A DNA stretch of 64,000 nucleotides, from positions 368,824-432,823 of the forward strand of contig CABFPE010000346.1 in assembly GCA_900660155.1 (NCBI GenBank), given 5' to 3'. This document shows positions 13,021 to 25,347 of the stretch, piece by piece. Both the position numbers and the translations under genes were made by a program. The notes under the pieces are model-generated. The model worked only from the letters and a program-made list of their open reading frames with translations, had not been told where the DNA came from and made no database searches. Each line of letters opens with the position of its first letter. Position 1 is the first letter of the stretch. Source of the stretch: Hofstenia miamia (taxonomy: Eukaryota > Xenacoelomorpha > Acoela > Hofsteniidae).

Positions 13021-13655
13021 TAGGGCTCTGCGACTCTAGATATTTTTGCTTCAAGTCGAGTCTAGTTGAGTCGGGTCAGTCTCTTAAAATTCTAGTCTAG
13101 TCGGATTTCGAATTTCGAGTCTTGTCTAACCACGTAGGCCTATGAATATCATAATTGTAAAGTCACCATTAAGTAATAAACTGTGTTCCAATTTGAAAAA
13201 AATATTTTAGCAGTTACATTTGTAATTGATCATTATTGTATTGTATATAGATATAGCGTTAACCAATCAGTGCTTATGTTATTTAAATAAAGAATGAAAC
13301 TTTATCAAATATCACTTGAGTAAAGTGTGAAGTTTGTTTACCAACTTAAAATCGCAATCGTGCTAATAAAGTGTTAATCTAACTTTTACGAAAGACAAAA
13401 ATATTCAAAAGAATCCAATCAGCAGGGAGAGGCTACCACCATAATATCAATATATTCTAACATCTTGATATTAGTAACGCTCATTCAATAGACAATATGC
13501 CCAACCACATTGACTCTGAAAGAAATTTTTGTAGAAAGGTTTTTTAATTAGAAAATCATATTATTGTTTTTAATTAAGCAAACATACCCTACACTATTCG
13601 TTTTCAATCAACAAAACTCGACCCGACTAGAAATTTCGAGTACTTGCATGGCCTA
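13021..13655. mobile_element. Nested hAT-like MITE with iterated GAGTCTAGTCG words
   Basis: Nested in the 12797-15367 element. The left end TAGGGCTCTGCGA and the reversed right end TAGGCCATGCAAG are imperfect inverted repeats. Flanks GATTATAC and AATAATAC agree at 6 of 8 positions. Left (13030-13125) and right (13615-13640) parts are rich in AGTCGAGTC/GACCCGACTAG words. The diverged ends suggest an old insertion or one end misplaced by me. Confidence 0.5.
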
Positions 13656-13977
13656 AATAATACTATGAATGCAATGCGCCATATCATAGTAACTAATTGC
13701 AATATTGTCATGTGAGCACAAAATAAGTATTTTTTCTAACATTTTATTTGATTAGAACACAATGACTGGACCACTATTATTGTGCTTTTGTATTCTAATA
13801 GGACAGCATATAATAAATTCTTAAATTCATTGGTTGCATTGCTATTTATGTGCTTTAGTTGAGCCTGCACAGCAATTCCGGCATGATATGATATACATAC
13901 ATGTGTGTGGTGTCATATTTGGCAGAATTTCGAATAGATAACTTTTTGGATAGTTGGTGTCATTTTATGACACTATA

Positions 13978-15567
13978 TTATCAGTAGTTCTATGATATTT
14001 TGTATGCGACAACTTAATAAACTATGCTAAGATTTTGCTTTCTGGAAGAGTTTTACTTTTTTAGCTAAAACAAAAAACAATAATTTACTCAGTGTGAATT
14101 TAGTTACAAATTATTGATCACAATCACAATAAATCGGTTCTTAGGGAAATTTTCTTCTGCCATGCTTATGTGTCTTTGAGTTAGAATGTCACAATATTTG
14201 TTGGAAGATCTCCCTAAGCTAAAACCAGGGAATATTCTTGTGGCAGCACAATGAATTGATTCCACTCCCATAGATCTCCTACTAACATAGCATTGAATAC
14301 TCCCAATAGAACACCCATGAATATAAAACAAAAATTACTGTATTTTTTACCTACACTGCATTGCATACCATATTTTCTAATAACTAAGAGTTCGTTCAGA
14401 TGGGCAAAGTGCCGTTGTGTGAGTTAATGCGGGAATCGTAAGTCCAGCTGAGCTAGTTCAGGAACTGTTTCTAAAGCTTGTGTGGTTAGATAAGATTTTG
14501 CTATTTATTTAATTCTTTTGTCAAGGGAATTCTTCTAATATGATAGGATATCAACGTTTTCATCATAACGAAATCCCGGTGCATTTTGCACATCTCTCTA
14601 ATGTTTTGATTGGGTACATCACTTACAATCAAACAGTCTTCATCTTCGGAGTTTGAATATAAAAAGTTACAAATTATTGGATTCTTTTTCGGTGTGCTAC
14701 GTATTGCTTATGTTGACATTTTAGTGTTGAGGCTCCTTCTAATATTCTCTAGTTCTAAGAAATTCATTTATGCACTTTTAAGAGTTTCAAAATTAGGTAA
14801 CCTAAGACAAAAATTATTGTATGAAAAAATTTAATCCTTTGCTTGCAGGATTTCAAAAATTCTGTCACACTCCCTGTTCAAACGTTTTTCTCGAACCGAC
14901 GGGAGTGTTTCCGCAAGGCTATATAAGAGGTGAACATACCTTAGAGCTGAAACTTCCCTTAGAAATAAACAAATATAGAGATTAACAGAGAAATTTCCGG
15001 TATTGGGAGTAGTATTGATGGAATATAGGATCTCATATTTTAGCTTCATTGTTGTCCAAAACTTCTACAAATGCAGCCAATGCATTTGTTCTGTAATAAT
15101 AATTCCAATTTTTCTGCGTTTTCTTTGAAATTTTGTATTTCTCTGGTTTTACCAGGCCTTAATAATCACATAAAGAAAATTTGTGCATTATACTTAAATA
15201 AATATTATGTGAAATCAAGGACATCCAATGTATGTTGCAAAGAAAATTTGGATTAACAAACACACAATTAGATTGGAATTTGATTTGATTCCAATTGGAC
15301 AATTCTAGAATTTTTGTATTGGATTGGATTCGATTGGACAGAAAAATCTGTCCACTGGACAAGCCTGCGAAAATCCTTAAATAGTGATTATCTTTTTACC
15401 AAATTGTAGTATGTGCCAAATATGAACAGAGCAATAATTTGGCTTTGAATGAAAAAATTCAGTAGTTCTTTTGAATTGTTTATTTGTGCGCTTTTTGCAT
15501 CAAAGACGATCGCGCTAAATTTCTGAGCAGTTAACATTGCGCCAAAACAAATTATACCACTGGGTTA
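13978..15567. repeat. Tandem duplication, copy 1 (1590 bp)
   Basis: This stretch is repeated at 15568-17157 with no difference that I could see, including every short ORF in it. The only non-matching symbol is the n at 15568, at the junction. Perfect identity over 1.59 kb in AT-rich non-coding DNA, with an ambiguous base exactly at the join, points to an assembly overlap that was not collapsed. Confidence 0.9.
14104..14331 (-). pseudogene. Possible LINE reverse-transcriptase tail fragment
   Basis: A 75-residue open frame on the - strand contains ESIHCAATRIFPGFS followed by NKYCDIL. Its spacing resembles the RT tail of many LINEs (E.IQRRATR.IPGL..LSYE.RL..L). It lies inside a hAT-type element and has no further RT motifs. 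An identical copy occurs at 15694-15921 in the duplication. The similarity is short, so chance remains possible. Confidence 0.3.
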
Positions 15568-17157
15568 NTATCAGTAGTTCTATGATATTTTGTATGCGAC
15601 AACTTAATAAACTATGCTAAGATTTTGCTTTCTGGAAGAGTTTTACTTTTTTAGCTAAAACAAAAAACAATAATTTACTCAGTGTGAATTTAGTTACAAA
15701 TTATTGATCACAATCACAATAAATCGGTTCTTAGGGAAATTTTCTTCTGCCATGCTTATGTGTCTTTGAGTTAGAATGTCACAATATTTGTTGGAAGATC
15801 TCCCTAAGCTAAAACCAGGGAATATTCTTGTGGCAGCACAATGAATTGATTCCACTCCCATAGATCTCCTACTAACATAGCATTGAATACTCCCAATAGA
15901 ACACCCATGAATATAAAACAAAAATTACTGTATTTTTTACCTACACTGCATTGCATACCATATTTTCTAATAACTAAGAGTTCGTTCAGATGGGCAAAGT
16001 GCCGTTGTGTGAGTTAATGCGGGAATCGTAAGTCCAGCTGAGCTAGTTCAGGAACTGTTTCTAAAGCTTGTGTGGTTAGATAAGATTTTGCTATTTATTT
16101 AATTCTTTTGTCAAGGGAATTCTTCTAATATGATAGGATATCAACGTTTTCATCATAACGAAATCCCGGTGCATTTTGCACATCTCTCTAATGTTTTGAT
16201 TGGGTACATCACTTACAATCAAACAGTCTTCATCTTCGGAGTTTGAATATAAAAAGTTACAAATTATTGGATTCTTTTTCGGTGTGCTACGTATTGCTTA
16301 TGTTGACATTTTAGTGTTGAGGCTCCTTCTAATATTCTCTAGTTCTAAGAAATTCATTTATGCACTTTTAAGAGTTTCAAAATTAGGTAACCTAAGACAA
16401 AAATTATTGTATGAAAAAATTTAATCCTTTGCTTGCAGGATTTCAAAAATTCTGTCACACTCCCTGTTCAAACGTTTTTCTCGAACCGACGGGAGTGTTT
16501 CCGCAAGGCTATATAAGAGGTGAACATACCTTAGAGCTGAAACTTCCCTTAGAAATAAACAAATATAGAGATTAACAGAGAAATTTCCGGTATTGGGAGT
16601 AGTATTGATGGAATATAGGATCTCATATTTTAGCTTCATTGTTGTCCAAAACTTCTACAAATGCAGCCAATGCATTTGTTCTGTAATAATAATTCCAATT
16701 TTTCTGCGTTTTCTTTGAAATTTTGTATTTCTCTGGTTTTACCAGGCCTTAATAATCACATAAAGAAAATTTGTGCATTATACTTAAATAAATATTATGT
16801 GAAATCAAGGACATCCAATGTATGTTGCAAAGAAAATTTGGATTAACAAACACACAATTAGATTGGAATTTGATTTGATTCCAATTGGACAATTCTAGAA
16901 TTTTTGTATTGGATTGGATTCGATTGGACAGAAAAATCTGTCCACTGGACAAGCCTGCGAAAATCCTTAAATAGTGATTATCTTTTTACCAAATTGTAGT
17001 ATGTGCCAAATATGAACAGAGCAATAATTTGGCTTTGAATGAAAAAATTCAGTAGTTCTTTTGAATTGTTTATTTGTGCGCTTTTTGCATCAAAGACGAT
17101 CGCGCTAAATTTCTGAGCAGTTAACATTGCGCCAAAACAAATTATACCACTGGGTTA
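15568..17157. repeat. Tandem duplication, copy 2 (1590 bp)
   Basis: The second copy of 13978-15567. It begins inside the hAT-type element, so it carries only the right part of that element (to 16957) and its right target-site copy (16958-16965), then the same right flank. If the duplication were biological, it must post-date the hAT insertion. Confidence 0.9.
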
Positions 17158-18499
17158 TATTTTATGACGCACTAATTCGGTGACCCACTAGTAAAGTGAC
17201 AATAAGACTCAGAGTCATCGAAAGGTAAAAAGTATCTAGCCTGTTGGATTTCATTCGGTATTTTGATTTCTTATATTACAATTGTTTTATTTTTCTTATC
17301 AATTCTTGTTAATTTGATGCAGTTAATAGGATGTAGGAAGTGTTAAAAAATTATGCATCTAACTTATACAATATTTTTAAGTTTTATTATATTTATTTAT
17401 TCTCCAATATTCTCAAAAACCTCCAACAGCAGGGATGTAGTCTTCACTTCTTCTGCTTGTAATTATAATTTTAATTTGCTTCATCAGACAAATTACGCTG
17501 CCTCTGCGATACTGGCGCCAAGTTAAAAAGATTTTATCGCTTAAGTGTTGATTTTGTTTGAGTAAATTGCATTGATAAATCGATTTTGAATGTCTAGGCC
17601 ACAAAAATAAATACGGAATAAATAGAATCAATCGAAGGTATTTATTCACATTTTCTTTAAATACACATACATGTAGGATGGTGCGTCATTTATGAATTTG
17701 TGAAGCATAGTTAACTTCAAGTGTCGAATTTCTAAGGATGTGCTTTGCAATTTGTTAAACTTCTCTGCAGCATTTTCTTAATGCTAAATACTAAAAATTG
17801 GTTACGAATTATTTATCGAGCATTTGATTTCGAAAGATCAGATACATTTTAGTATGATGACAAATTTTAGAAAATCTCAAAAATACGTTTATAATCTAAA
17901 TGGTGTGTGTGTGTGTGTGCGTGTTGTGAATACAACTTCAAGTTTGCAGAGTATTTCGGTGGCATTGAAAATACATTGATGTTGTGAAAAGGGGCGTACG
18001 CCGGATTTCGGACAGGGAGAAATATCAGTCATGACCATGTTATTGATCAATTGAGTTTTATCAGCAAGGCAGATTTTATGAAAACTGTCCATAGAAACGA
18101 TAAACAAGTTTTAATTTTACAAAATTCATACAATACTTCTCTGAATACTTATTGTTTGCAACATCCTTTACGCAAATTCTGAAGAATGAATATTACACCA
18201 GTTTTCAAAAAGGTGATCGCACTAACTATTTATCCGATCTCTAAAATATTTTAAAAGCTACTATAAGGAAATAAATATGTACTTAATGTTTAGAATTATC
18301 TTTTATCACCGTATCAATTGGATTTCAAGAATATTTAGAAACTGAAACAACATTCGTTTTTTCGAAAAATTGGAGTTTATAGTAGTATGGTATTCCTGGA
18401 CCTCAGTATAGCCTTTTGTTAGTTTGGATTTTGAAATACTCCAGTAACTTGATTCATCGTTTTTTAAGTAGAAGTTAAGAAGATAACAGTGTTCGCATA
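17158..18499. other. AT-rich stretch with a (GT)n microsatellite
   Basis: The only clear feature is a GT run at about 17901-17920. No supported gene. Confidence 0.4.
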
Positions 18500-19040
18500 A
18501 AGAATAGTTATTCTGAATATACCTTTTCCTATAAAGATGTTCCTCAAAGCACCGTTTTAGTCCGGTTCTATTTTAAATTATTGTAAGCTAATTTTCAGCA
18601 TATATGAATTACTGTGAAGTTCTATATTATGAAGATTATGTTTTCAATATTAAAATCTGGAGAAAAACATAGAGCAGACAACATGTTTTTTTCAACAAGC
18701 CAGATTAAAAATGAATAAGGATAAAACAACGCTTATAATTTTTCGTCCCAATGAAAATGAAGCGCTAATAAGAGACTAAGTTTAACGTCTGAAGCAGTAT
18801 TTCTCCAATTAAGCAGCATAGTAGATATATGCAGCTATGGAAAATTAGCAGCTGGTAGCCAATTTTGCATCAAGATTTTCTAGCGGTTAGCCGACACAAA
18901 TTTGGGCCCTAAAACATTAAATGAGGCTGATAAATTAGAAGAAAATTTTGTAAAAATGAAAAATTTCCGTCCTTTGATTTTAAGATTAGGATTTCAAAAG
19001 TTTTGCTTAATAAATTCTTTGGTGATACACCCTATTTAGT
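18500..19040 (+). pseudogene. Decayed L2/CR1-like LINE reverse transcriptase fragment
   Basis: On the + strand, at about 18535-18580, YKDVPQSTVL...F resembles the GVPQGSVLGP.LF palm motif. At about 18602-18640, YYEDYVF stands where (Y/F)ADDT is expected. At about 18702-18745, RLKMNKDKTTLIIF matches the RLKLN.DKTE.I.F motif that follows the catalytic loop. The order is right for an L2/CR1-type RT, but the catalytic DD is lost and frames change several times, so this is a dead copy. Confidence 0.55.
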
Positions 19041-19511
19041 TGTTCAAAATGAAAGAAACCAATTCGACGTTTTAGCGCGAATTTGTAACTGTTCTTTAGC
19101 CCGTTTAGCCGTGAAATAGCTGTACCCGGCTGTGACTACATACCATTTCATCCATCATTAAATTAACATGCATGTCGTAATGATTTTGCAGTACTAGATT
19201 CGAACCTTGTAAAAAATGGAATTAAAGTGAATATAAGTACTGAAATTCCAAAGTTCATAAGACAATTATGGTTAATAAGGAACTTAATGTGCCATTATGG
19301 AATTTTCCAATAAAATTCAATGTCATTTTGCAATTAATTATGTCCAGATTTTAATGAATTTTAACCATATTTTGTACCAGGTTATTCTGTGTAAAAATAT
19401 TGTCTTGTTTACGATTCCTCTGATTAGCCTACATCTCAATAACGTTAATTCGAAACTAAGGTAAAAAATTAGCCTGGCAATCCAGGCATATAATCATAGA
19501 TAAGGTATTGG

Positions 19512-19893
19512 CATAGATGGACGCGGGTGTAATTCTTTATAACTGCATTGCACCGCCCACCCGCATATTTGCTAAAAAATTCACCCGCAACATATCCGTA
19601 TTTTCTAAATTTTGCCTGTCGATTACATGTAATTAAGCCAAAAAATGTCAATCACTGAATTGACTTTCTATTAATTTTGTTTAATTTTAGTGAATGATGT
19701 CAAATATATTATATTATATAGACTTTGTAGTATAATTAATATTGTATTAGTTTAGTATTACACATGTAACAAAATAATGTCCACCCGCACCGCAGCCCGC
19801 GTGGCATTGGAAATTCAGTACACGCACTGCACCGCACCCGCGCGGGTGCGGGTAAAATCGCAATCCTCGCGGGTAAACTCGCGTCCATCTTTG
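19512..19893. mobile_element. hAT-type MITE with iterated ACCCGC/GCGGGT words
   Basis: A 382-bp element. Its ends are inverted repeats (CATAGATGGACGCGGGT; the right end reversed reads CAAAGATGGACGCGAGT). Flanks GGTATTGG (19504-19511) and CGTATTGG (19894-19901) match at 7 of 8 positions. The subterminal parts are GC-rich islands of ACCCGC, GCACCGC and GCGGGT words, in strong contrast with the AT-rich core and surroundings. No coding capacity. Confidence 0.75.
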
Positions 19894-20899
19894 CGTATTG
19901 GATAATTTGGCGAAATTCTGTTAAGCAGATGTGCAACAGTACCACATTTTTAAACATTAAGAATTTGCAAAATCTTAAAAAACAAACAAAATATGATCAA
20001 TTCTTGAATTCTCTTGTAAAAATTGTCGGTCTGAAGAAGCGTAAGAAATTTAGAATGTTATATCAAACACAATATACAGGGTCATTAAGGTCCATTTTAC
20101 TAAAATAATGATTGGGATTAAAAACGGGTCGATGTCTCCTTTAATCGAGTCGTTTATATAAAATGCTGTGCTGAGGGGCTCTGCGAGCTACTTATTTATT
20201 TATTAAATAATTCATCAAAACACATCTATAATAAAAAAGTTTCCGCAAAATTTGTATGGTGGCTTTAACTACAATTGAATCTCATTTCTTTAATAAGATA
20301 CATATCAAAACTGTCTATCTATCAGGATAATTGCCAAGCGTTATTTTGTCAGTCATACATACCAAGGGCTCCGCGAAAAATGCTCGATCAGGGATAAAAG
20401 CATCAAGAATTTGAGAGCCTCTGGAATAGAGTGTGATCCTTTCTCACCTACAATAAACGGATGCATCAAAACTGATTGCAGCTTCACTCTACTCATGTGT
20501 GCTGGTGCATTAAGTGAGCGCTATTCATTTCAAACACAGTGTCAGAATTGGCACTAGGGACACAACTACACACAAAGAGTTTGTTGTAAACTACTCAAAA
20601 GCGGATGTAATGCTTGAAGAACTGTTTTTTAGAGAAAAAAGCCAAAGAAACCAAAATTGTTCATTTAAATATATTAAAGGTAATCTATGGTCAACATTGG
20701 ACTGCCCCAAGAAACCGCAGACTGCAAAACAAATTAAGACAAAAAGCTAAATTAAGATTTTTTCTAGTACGATTGGTAACTAAACGGTGTCCAAATTTCT
20801 AAGCGCATTTGGAGCAGGCCATCAAAATGGGTGGTGCAATAGTAAGGAATGTAAGGTCATCAAAATAAAGTCTGAATGAATAGCTTTTGAAGCTTAGTC

Positions 20900-21835
20900 G
20901 CTTAATTTTTCCTAACCATCTTTATGGAATTACAGAATTGCACAATATGACAAAAATCTACATGAACTGATGTTGTCACGCCAAGATTAAGAGAAATGTA
21001 CGCGTCTTTAAATTCAGTAATTCTCTGATCGAAATTGTCAGACAGTATATCTAAAACATGACTTGCGAACTTCATGTATACAAGGAAAAGTCTCAACAAA
21101 TTTTATCAAACAAATTGCACGCTCTTGAATGAGGATGTCTAGGGCAACCGACTATTGACTTTATTTACAAACAAATATTTATCAGAATATTGACTTTATT
21201 GCTTTTATTTCAAAGTTCAAAGAGAACACCATTTAAGTTTCTAAACCGTCAATTATCGATTATCGTCCTTAAGCAACATATGCCAAAATATTTTATCAAG
21301 TGCAAAATCGCAATCTTTTGAAAGAGGCTTGTTGAGAAGGAAAAAACCTCGCTCAACTTCAACAGTTATCACAGGAACATTTGCAAGAAGCGCTTTTGAG
21401 TATTGCTAAGAATTTCCTCTAGCTTAGATTTGCCCAAGATTTAGACTTTTCTGAAATACTTGTTCTCTGAAGAAAGAGCTTGTGCATATTCAGAAAATAT
21501 ATTTCTCAACTTTGGATTTCACAGCTTGTACAGCAGTATATTTGCCGAAACAAAATCTTCAGAAAGATCTTTTGAAAAATTTGTGATTTTTTATGCTTTA
21601 TAGAATGAAGCTTCTAATTGTTCTTGAACTGGTTCGGAAGTATTATGGATTTTTGAACTGCTATGATATTTGGACAAAGAATTTTTTTTCGAATGATGCA
21701 AATTCACTGCATCAATTGCAGAATAGTCTAAAATCTGAACTGCACTTGAATTCTTCAGGCCATTTTCGAGCAACTGCCCTAACCTTCTCTGCAACAGATT
21801 TAGCAGCTTGAGGCATGGTTGCCAATATTAACCAA
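20900..21835 (-). pseudogene. Decayed hAT-like transposase with CGGBP1/BED-type zinc-finger N-terminus
   Basis: Read on the - strand from 21835. MPQAAKSVAEKVRAVARKW and then a finger-like stretch with FRLFC near its start and H-x-x-S-x-K-H-like spacing (YHSSSKIHN) resemble the N-terminal zinc-binding region of CGGBP1-like proteins and related hAT transposases. Further along, SANILLYKL.NPKLRNIFSEY resembles the SANIPL.KLNNP.LR.FLEKY block of the same family. The frame is broken repeatedly and no catalytic core or dimerisation domain remains. I infer a fossil DNA transposon rather than a host CGGBP1 gene. Confidence 0.5.
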
Positions 21836-22101
21836 TAGGATGCAAAAAGTTGAACAGTTAGGACATGCCAATTATTAACTGTATTGACCTTACACACTAA
21901 AAATTAACTTTTGTTGACAATATTGATTTGATTGACTTATGGGTTGCCCTAATGATTAATATGATTAAGAGACCTTTGCTCATGTTTCCATTAAATTCAC
22001 CTGAGTGAAGACATGGACACGTAATTCCTACCTTTTGCAGTCATTTTCTGTCAATATTGGCTGCCTTGACAGAGGATCTTTCCATCTTCTTGAAAAATGT
22101 A

Positions 22102-22425
22102 TTAGTTATTCGAAGAAACAAATGAAATTCTGATAATGGAACGAACCTTAATAAAGCCACCGTCTGCATCTAAACCAATCTTGATATTTGTCGAATAGTC
22201 ATTAAGATTACGTAAGTCACAAGCATATTCTATAATTCTTGGGATAATTTCATTATACAACAGGTAAAGCATCATCAGTACTTTCAAATTCAACATGCCT
22301 CAAATTTTTCTTGAAGGAGGTGAAATTGCAATGATGAGATGTTCCCCTGCCAATAGGAGATTTACACAGACCACATGATCTCGTCATAACACTACAACTT
22401 TTTTTTTTGAACGGTTCTAGCAAAG
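22102..22425 (-). pseudogene. Remnant of an unnamed invertebrate repeat protein (Cys-His knuckle plus KIGLDADGG motif)
   Basis: Read on the - strand. First comes SCGLCKSPIGRGTSHHC, a compact C-x2-C...H-x-C knuckle (about 22400-22340), then a 64-residue open frame (22296-22102) with KIGLDADGGFIKV. I recall a group of repeated invertebrate proteins with a KIG.DGGGGFLKV motif, and this looks like a decayed member. The identification is from memory of a motif only. No ends or target duplication were found. Confidence 0.35.
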
Positions 22426-22639
22426 ACAACGTTTTTTCGACGGGGCATGAGCTATTTCACTTATGCACAAGTGACAAATTTGATGTTGGTGGAAAAATTT
22501 CAACAGTTTTCTTTCGTGTGCTGATTTCAAAGAAGTCAAAACGAAATTTTAAACATATTGCTGCTGAACAACATGGTTCTGTTGGATCGAAATTCCCTAT
22601 GAAATGCAGTCGTAATCGATAAACTATGATATTCGTTAA

Positions 22640-24499
22640 TGGATTGGAAACTCTTTGAAAACAAACTAAGCACTCTTTTAGTCGATTCTTACCTTTAAAG
22701 AGTCATGGTGTCTATGAAACATTGCAATTTTGTGCTGAGAACAATTGTACTATAGAGTTTTCATAAATTTTTCTGATACTCGATTTTTATTCGCCCCATA
22801 AAATGGGTAAGGAACTTCGATGTCATATTTTGGGTGAATAGCTCAGTAGTGATTTCGGTGAGCTCAGCCCGTAATTGCATATGTATGTAGGCCCCTACTA
22901 TCAAATTCCATCGCTCGCAAAGGACTCGTATTTTTTGTCACGCACGGTTTATTTCCGAGTGGTGGTGTGTAATGTAATAAAGAATATTCGGGCAAAAAAT
23001 CATTAGTTAGCCTGATGTACACGAAAGTAGTAATTTTTTTCAATGAAAAAGCGAATTTTGCTTAAAAACTTTCAAATTCGCTCCATGCCCAATGGTGAGA
23101 TAACATGGGGTCCATTGAAGAAACCATTAACCTCAATTGTTTTGTTGTCGTAACTAGACTGCGCAAATCCTTTTCAGGCTCACTACAATTGGTTGTGATA
23201 AAACGCAATTGAAAGAGGGAACAATTCTATAACCACCAGCATATGTTGCTTTCAAAGTTTGTTCGTGAGTTTTGAGTGGATAAAATTGTTTTGAAGAAGA
23301 TAATACAAATATTAAAATAACTCCTCATTTAATTAGGATTAATGGTTATTTCCCAGAAGGTAAGGAGCGTAAGTGACTGTGAGGGCTGCATTAAATCTTT
23401 TTGAATTTAAGAAATTTAAGATTTGTATATGTTCAGCCTCTCCAGCAATAATATTGTTCCTTTGCTCCTTTCTGTCACAGTCCTCTCTTCACATCAAGTG
23501 TGACTTGTCTGATCTGCAATACATTACACCCGGATCTTTGATCCACCATAAGAATGTCTAGCTACTAAAGAGCAAAATGTATTTAGTGGTGAGCCTAAGC
23601 TAAATATCATTGTTTTTCTATCTACTTATTACTTCATAAATTTTTAATAAATGTTGACCGATTGATAGTAGTTGTCTAATTAAAACTTACGTCGATTGCT
23701 GAAACATATAATTTCCTGATATACTTGCAGATATTTTCCTACTCTTGTCTCACAATAAATTTAGTGAAAAAATATAAATTTTTTATTAAAGTGTTATCTA
23801 AAAATAATTATTAAAGTTGTCATTTTTTACTTAGCAGTCGCTATTTTTTTTTAAATGGAAACTCAGTAATTGTAAACGAGTAGCAATTTTTGTTTTTACA
23901 AATCGATATTTCTTGTAAATTGTCAGCGAAATTATATATATCTGAATACAATTCATTCACACACATTCACAAAATGTTGTATTTTTACACATTATTTATT
24001 ACTAATCAGTAGCCTTTTTTGTAAATATGTTAATAAAATTTTACGTCTGCCTTGCATCATGTAAAATATCAACAAACAAAAATACCAAATGTAGGTTTTT
24101 TAATTTTTTTGCAAAAAGTTGTTAATATACTCTTCTCTTAAATCTAAAAGTTTTCCAACATTATTTCCTTCTAGACAGCTTCACTTATTAGTTGATGATA
24201 GAACATGACTTATTTCGAGAAAAGCGCAATTTAAATACAAATGCATTAATTCAGTTGTAAGAAATAGAACCCAATGATTCAATGATTTAATAGCAGAGCG
24301 GATTTGCAATTTCGAAATCAATGCAATTTAGAAATTCTATTAAAATATCGCGCGAAAATAGAATATTGTAAACTACAAGTACGGAGGCAATTGCAAATAT
24401 TATCGTAAACCATAATAGACATGCAGTGTTGTTGAATGAAATAATAAAGAAGCTCGTTTTTTTGCAATTTCGATGAATAGTTTGCCAAAAATATATGAT
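22640..24499. other. AT-rich, nothing recognised
   Basis: Several short open frames but none with recognisable protein character. No repeat ends identified. Confidence 0.35.
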
Positions 24500-24652
24500 A
24501 TTATTACTAATTCGACCGGTAATAAAACGGTTCAATTAGAAGGTTAACATGTCTAATCGGTAACCGGTAAATATCGAGACGATTTACCGTTTATCAGTAA
24601 CCGGCACCGTTCGACCGGTGAACGGTTGCAGCACAGGTGCACACCCATAGAT
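24500..24652. mobile_element. End of a hAT-like element with iterated ACCGGTAA words
   Basis: Dense degenerate copies of ACCGGT, GGTAACC and CGGTTA run up to GGTGCACACCCA near 24650. That resembles one terminus of hAT elements whose ends read TGGGTGTGCACC. The opposite end was not found, so extent and target duplication are unknown. Confidence 0.4.
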
Positions 24653-25036
24653 GTAGCTGGGCTGGTCGGGTTTTCGATGCATTTATTATAATATGGTGTA
24701 CTTCAGTTCGATGATACAGTTTTGAAATTAGTAATTTATGGTCTTAGTCGTATTGAATTTTTAATGACACTAAATCACATAAGATTTTATGGTCGAAAGG
24801 AAGCGTTCTTTCCTGAAATCTTGCTTAGTAAATTTCGGGGGAAATGTTGCGATAGAAAACAGGGACCAAGCTTGATTCGAAATAAATATTAAATATTTGT
24901 AGGATTAAGGTAATTGAAGATATGCATATTACATGTACTCACTTAAACTAATCTATCAATATAATTGAAACTCAATAGGTTGCAGATGTGATTTTTTAAG
25001 CAAAATAAAGTAGTTTATGTTAATTACCATTGCTTT

Positions 25037-25042
25037 TTATTC
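25037..25042 (-). terminator. Poly(A) signal AATAAA for the candidate exon at 25.1 kb
   Basis: TTTATT on the + strand, that is AATAAA on the - strand, about 55 bases after the stop at 25096. It supports the reading of a 3' terminal exon but is common by chance in AT-rich DNA. Confidence 0.3.
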
Positions 25043-25095
25043 CACAAATACAACAGCAACACAGTGAAACAGTAGATACATGAAAGTCTTGCCTT

Positions 25096-25347
25096 TCACA
25101 AATCAGATAGTGGAACCCGATGGTTTTGATTGAATACAGGTGTAGAGAAGAATTCTGCAAGATATTCAGATTTCCTTCGCAAGCGGTAATTCGCATCAGT
25201 AAGTGACAGTTTGAGTAGTTGACGTATATCTTCTGAAGCAGTAGGTTGATCTGCTATAAGTAACATATTTGAGTTCGATGCTAACTTATGAAGACCAAGA
25301 ACGCATTCCAGCATTCGATGCAGGAATGAAAAGATATCTTCTCATAT
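25096..25347 (-). CDS. Possible 3' terminal exon of an unrecognised gene
   Basis: On the - strand an 83-codon open frame begins EDIFSFLHRMLECVLGLHKL and ends ...RVPLSDL followed by a stop at 25096-25098. Composition and hydrophobic periodicity look like a real protein (helical, LLKLSLTDANYRLRRKSEYL in the middle). An AATAAA signal lies about 55 bases after the stop (25042-25037). The upstream boundary is an in-frame TGA just before EDIF; the nearest AG dinucleotides lack a strong pyrimidine tract, so the acceptor is doubtful. I do not recognise the family. It could be the last exon of a gene to the right or a processed fragment. Confidence 0.4.

Larger units (their letters stand above)
12797..15367. 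mobile_element. hAT-type element (2.57 kb), non-autonomous, with perfect 8-bp target duplication
   Basis: The left end CAGGCTTGTCCA and the right end TGGACAAGCCTG are inverted repeats. The flanking 8-mers CGAAAATC (12789-12796) and CGAAAATC (15368-15375) are identical, a strong hAT target-site duplication. Subterminal zones on both sides are built of degenerate ATTGGA/TCCAAT repeats (about 12808-12920 and 15260-15345). No hAT transposase is recognisable. Inside lie a second, smaller hAT-like element (13021-13655) and a possible RT fragment on the - strand. The right 1.4 kb is part of the 1590-bp tandem duplication. Confidence 0.8.
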
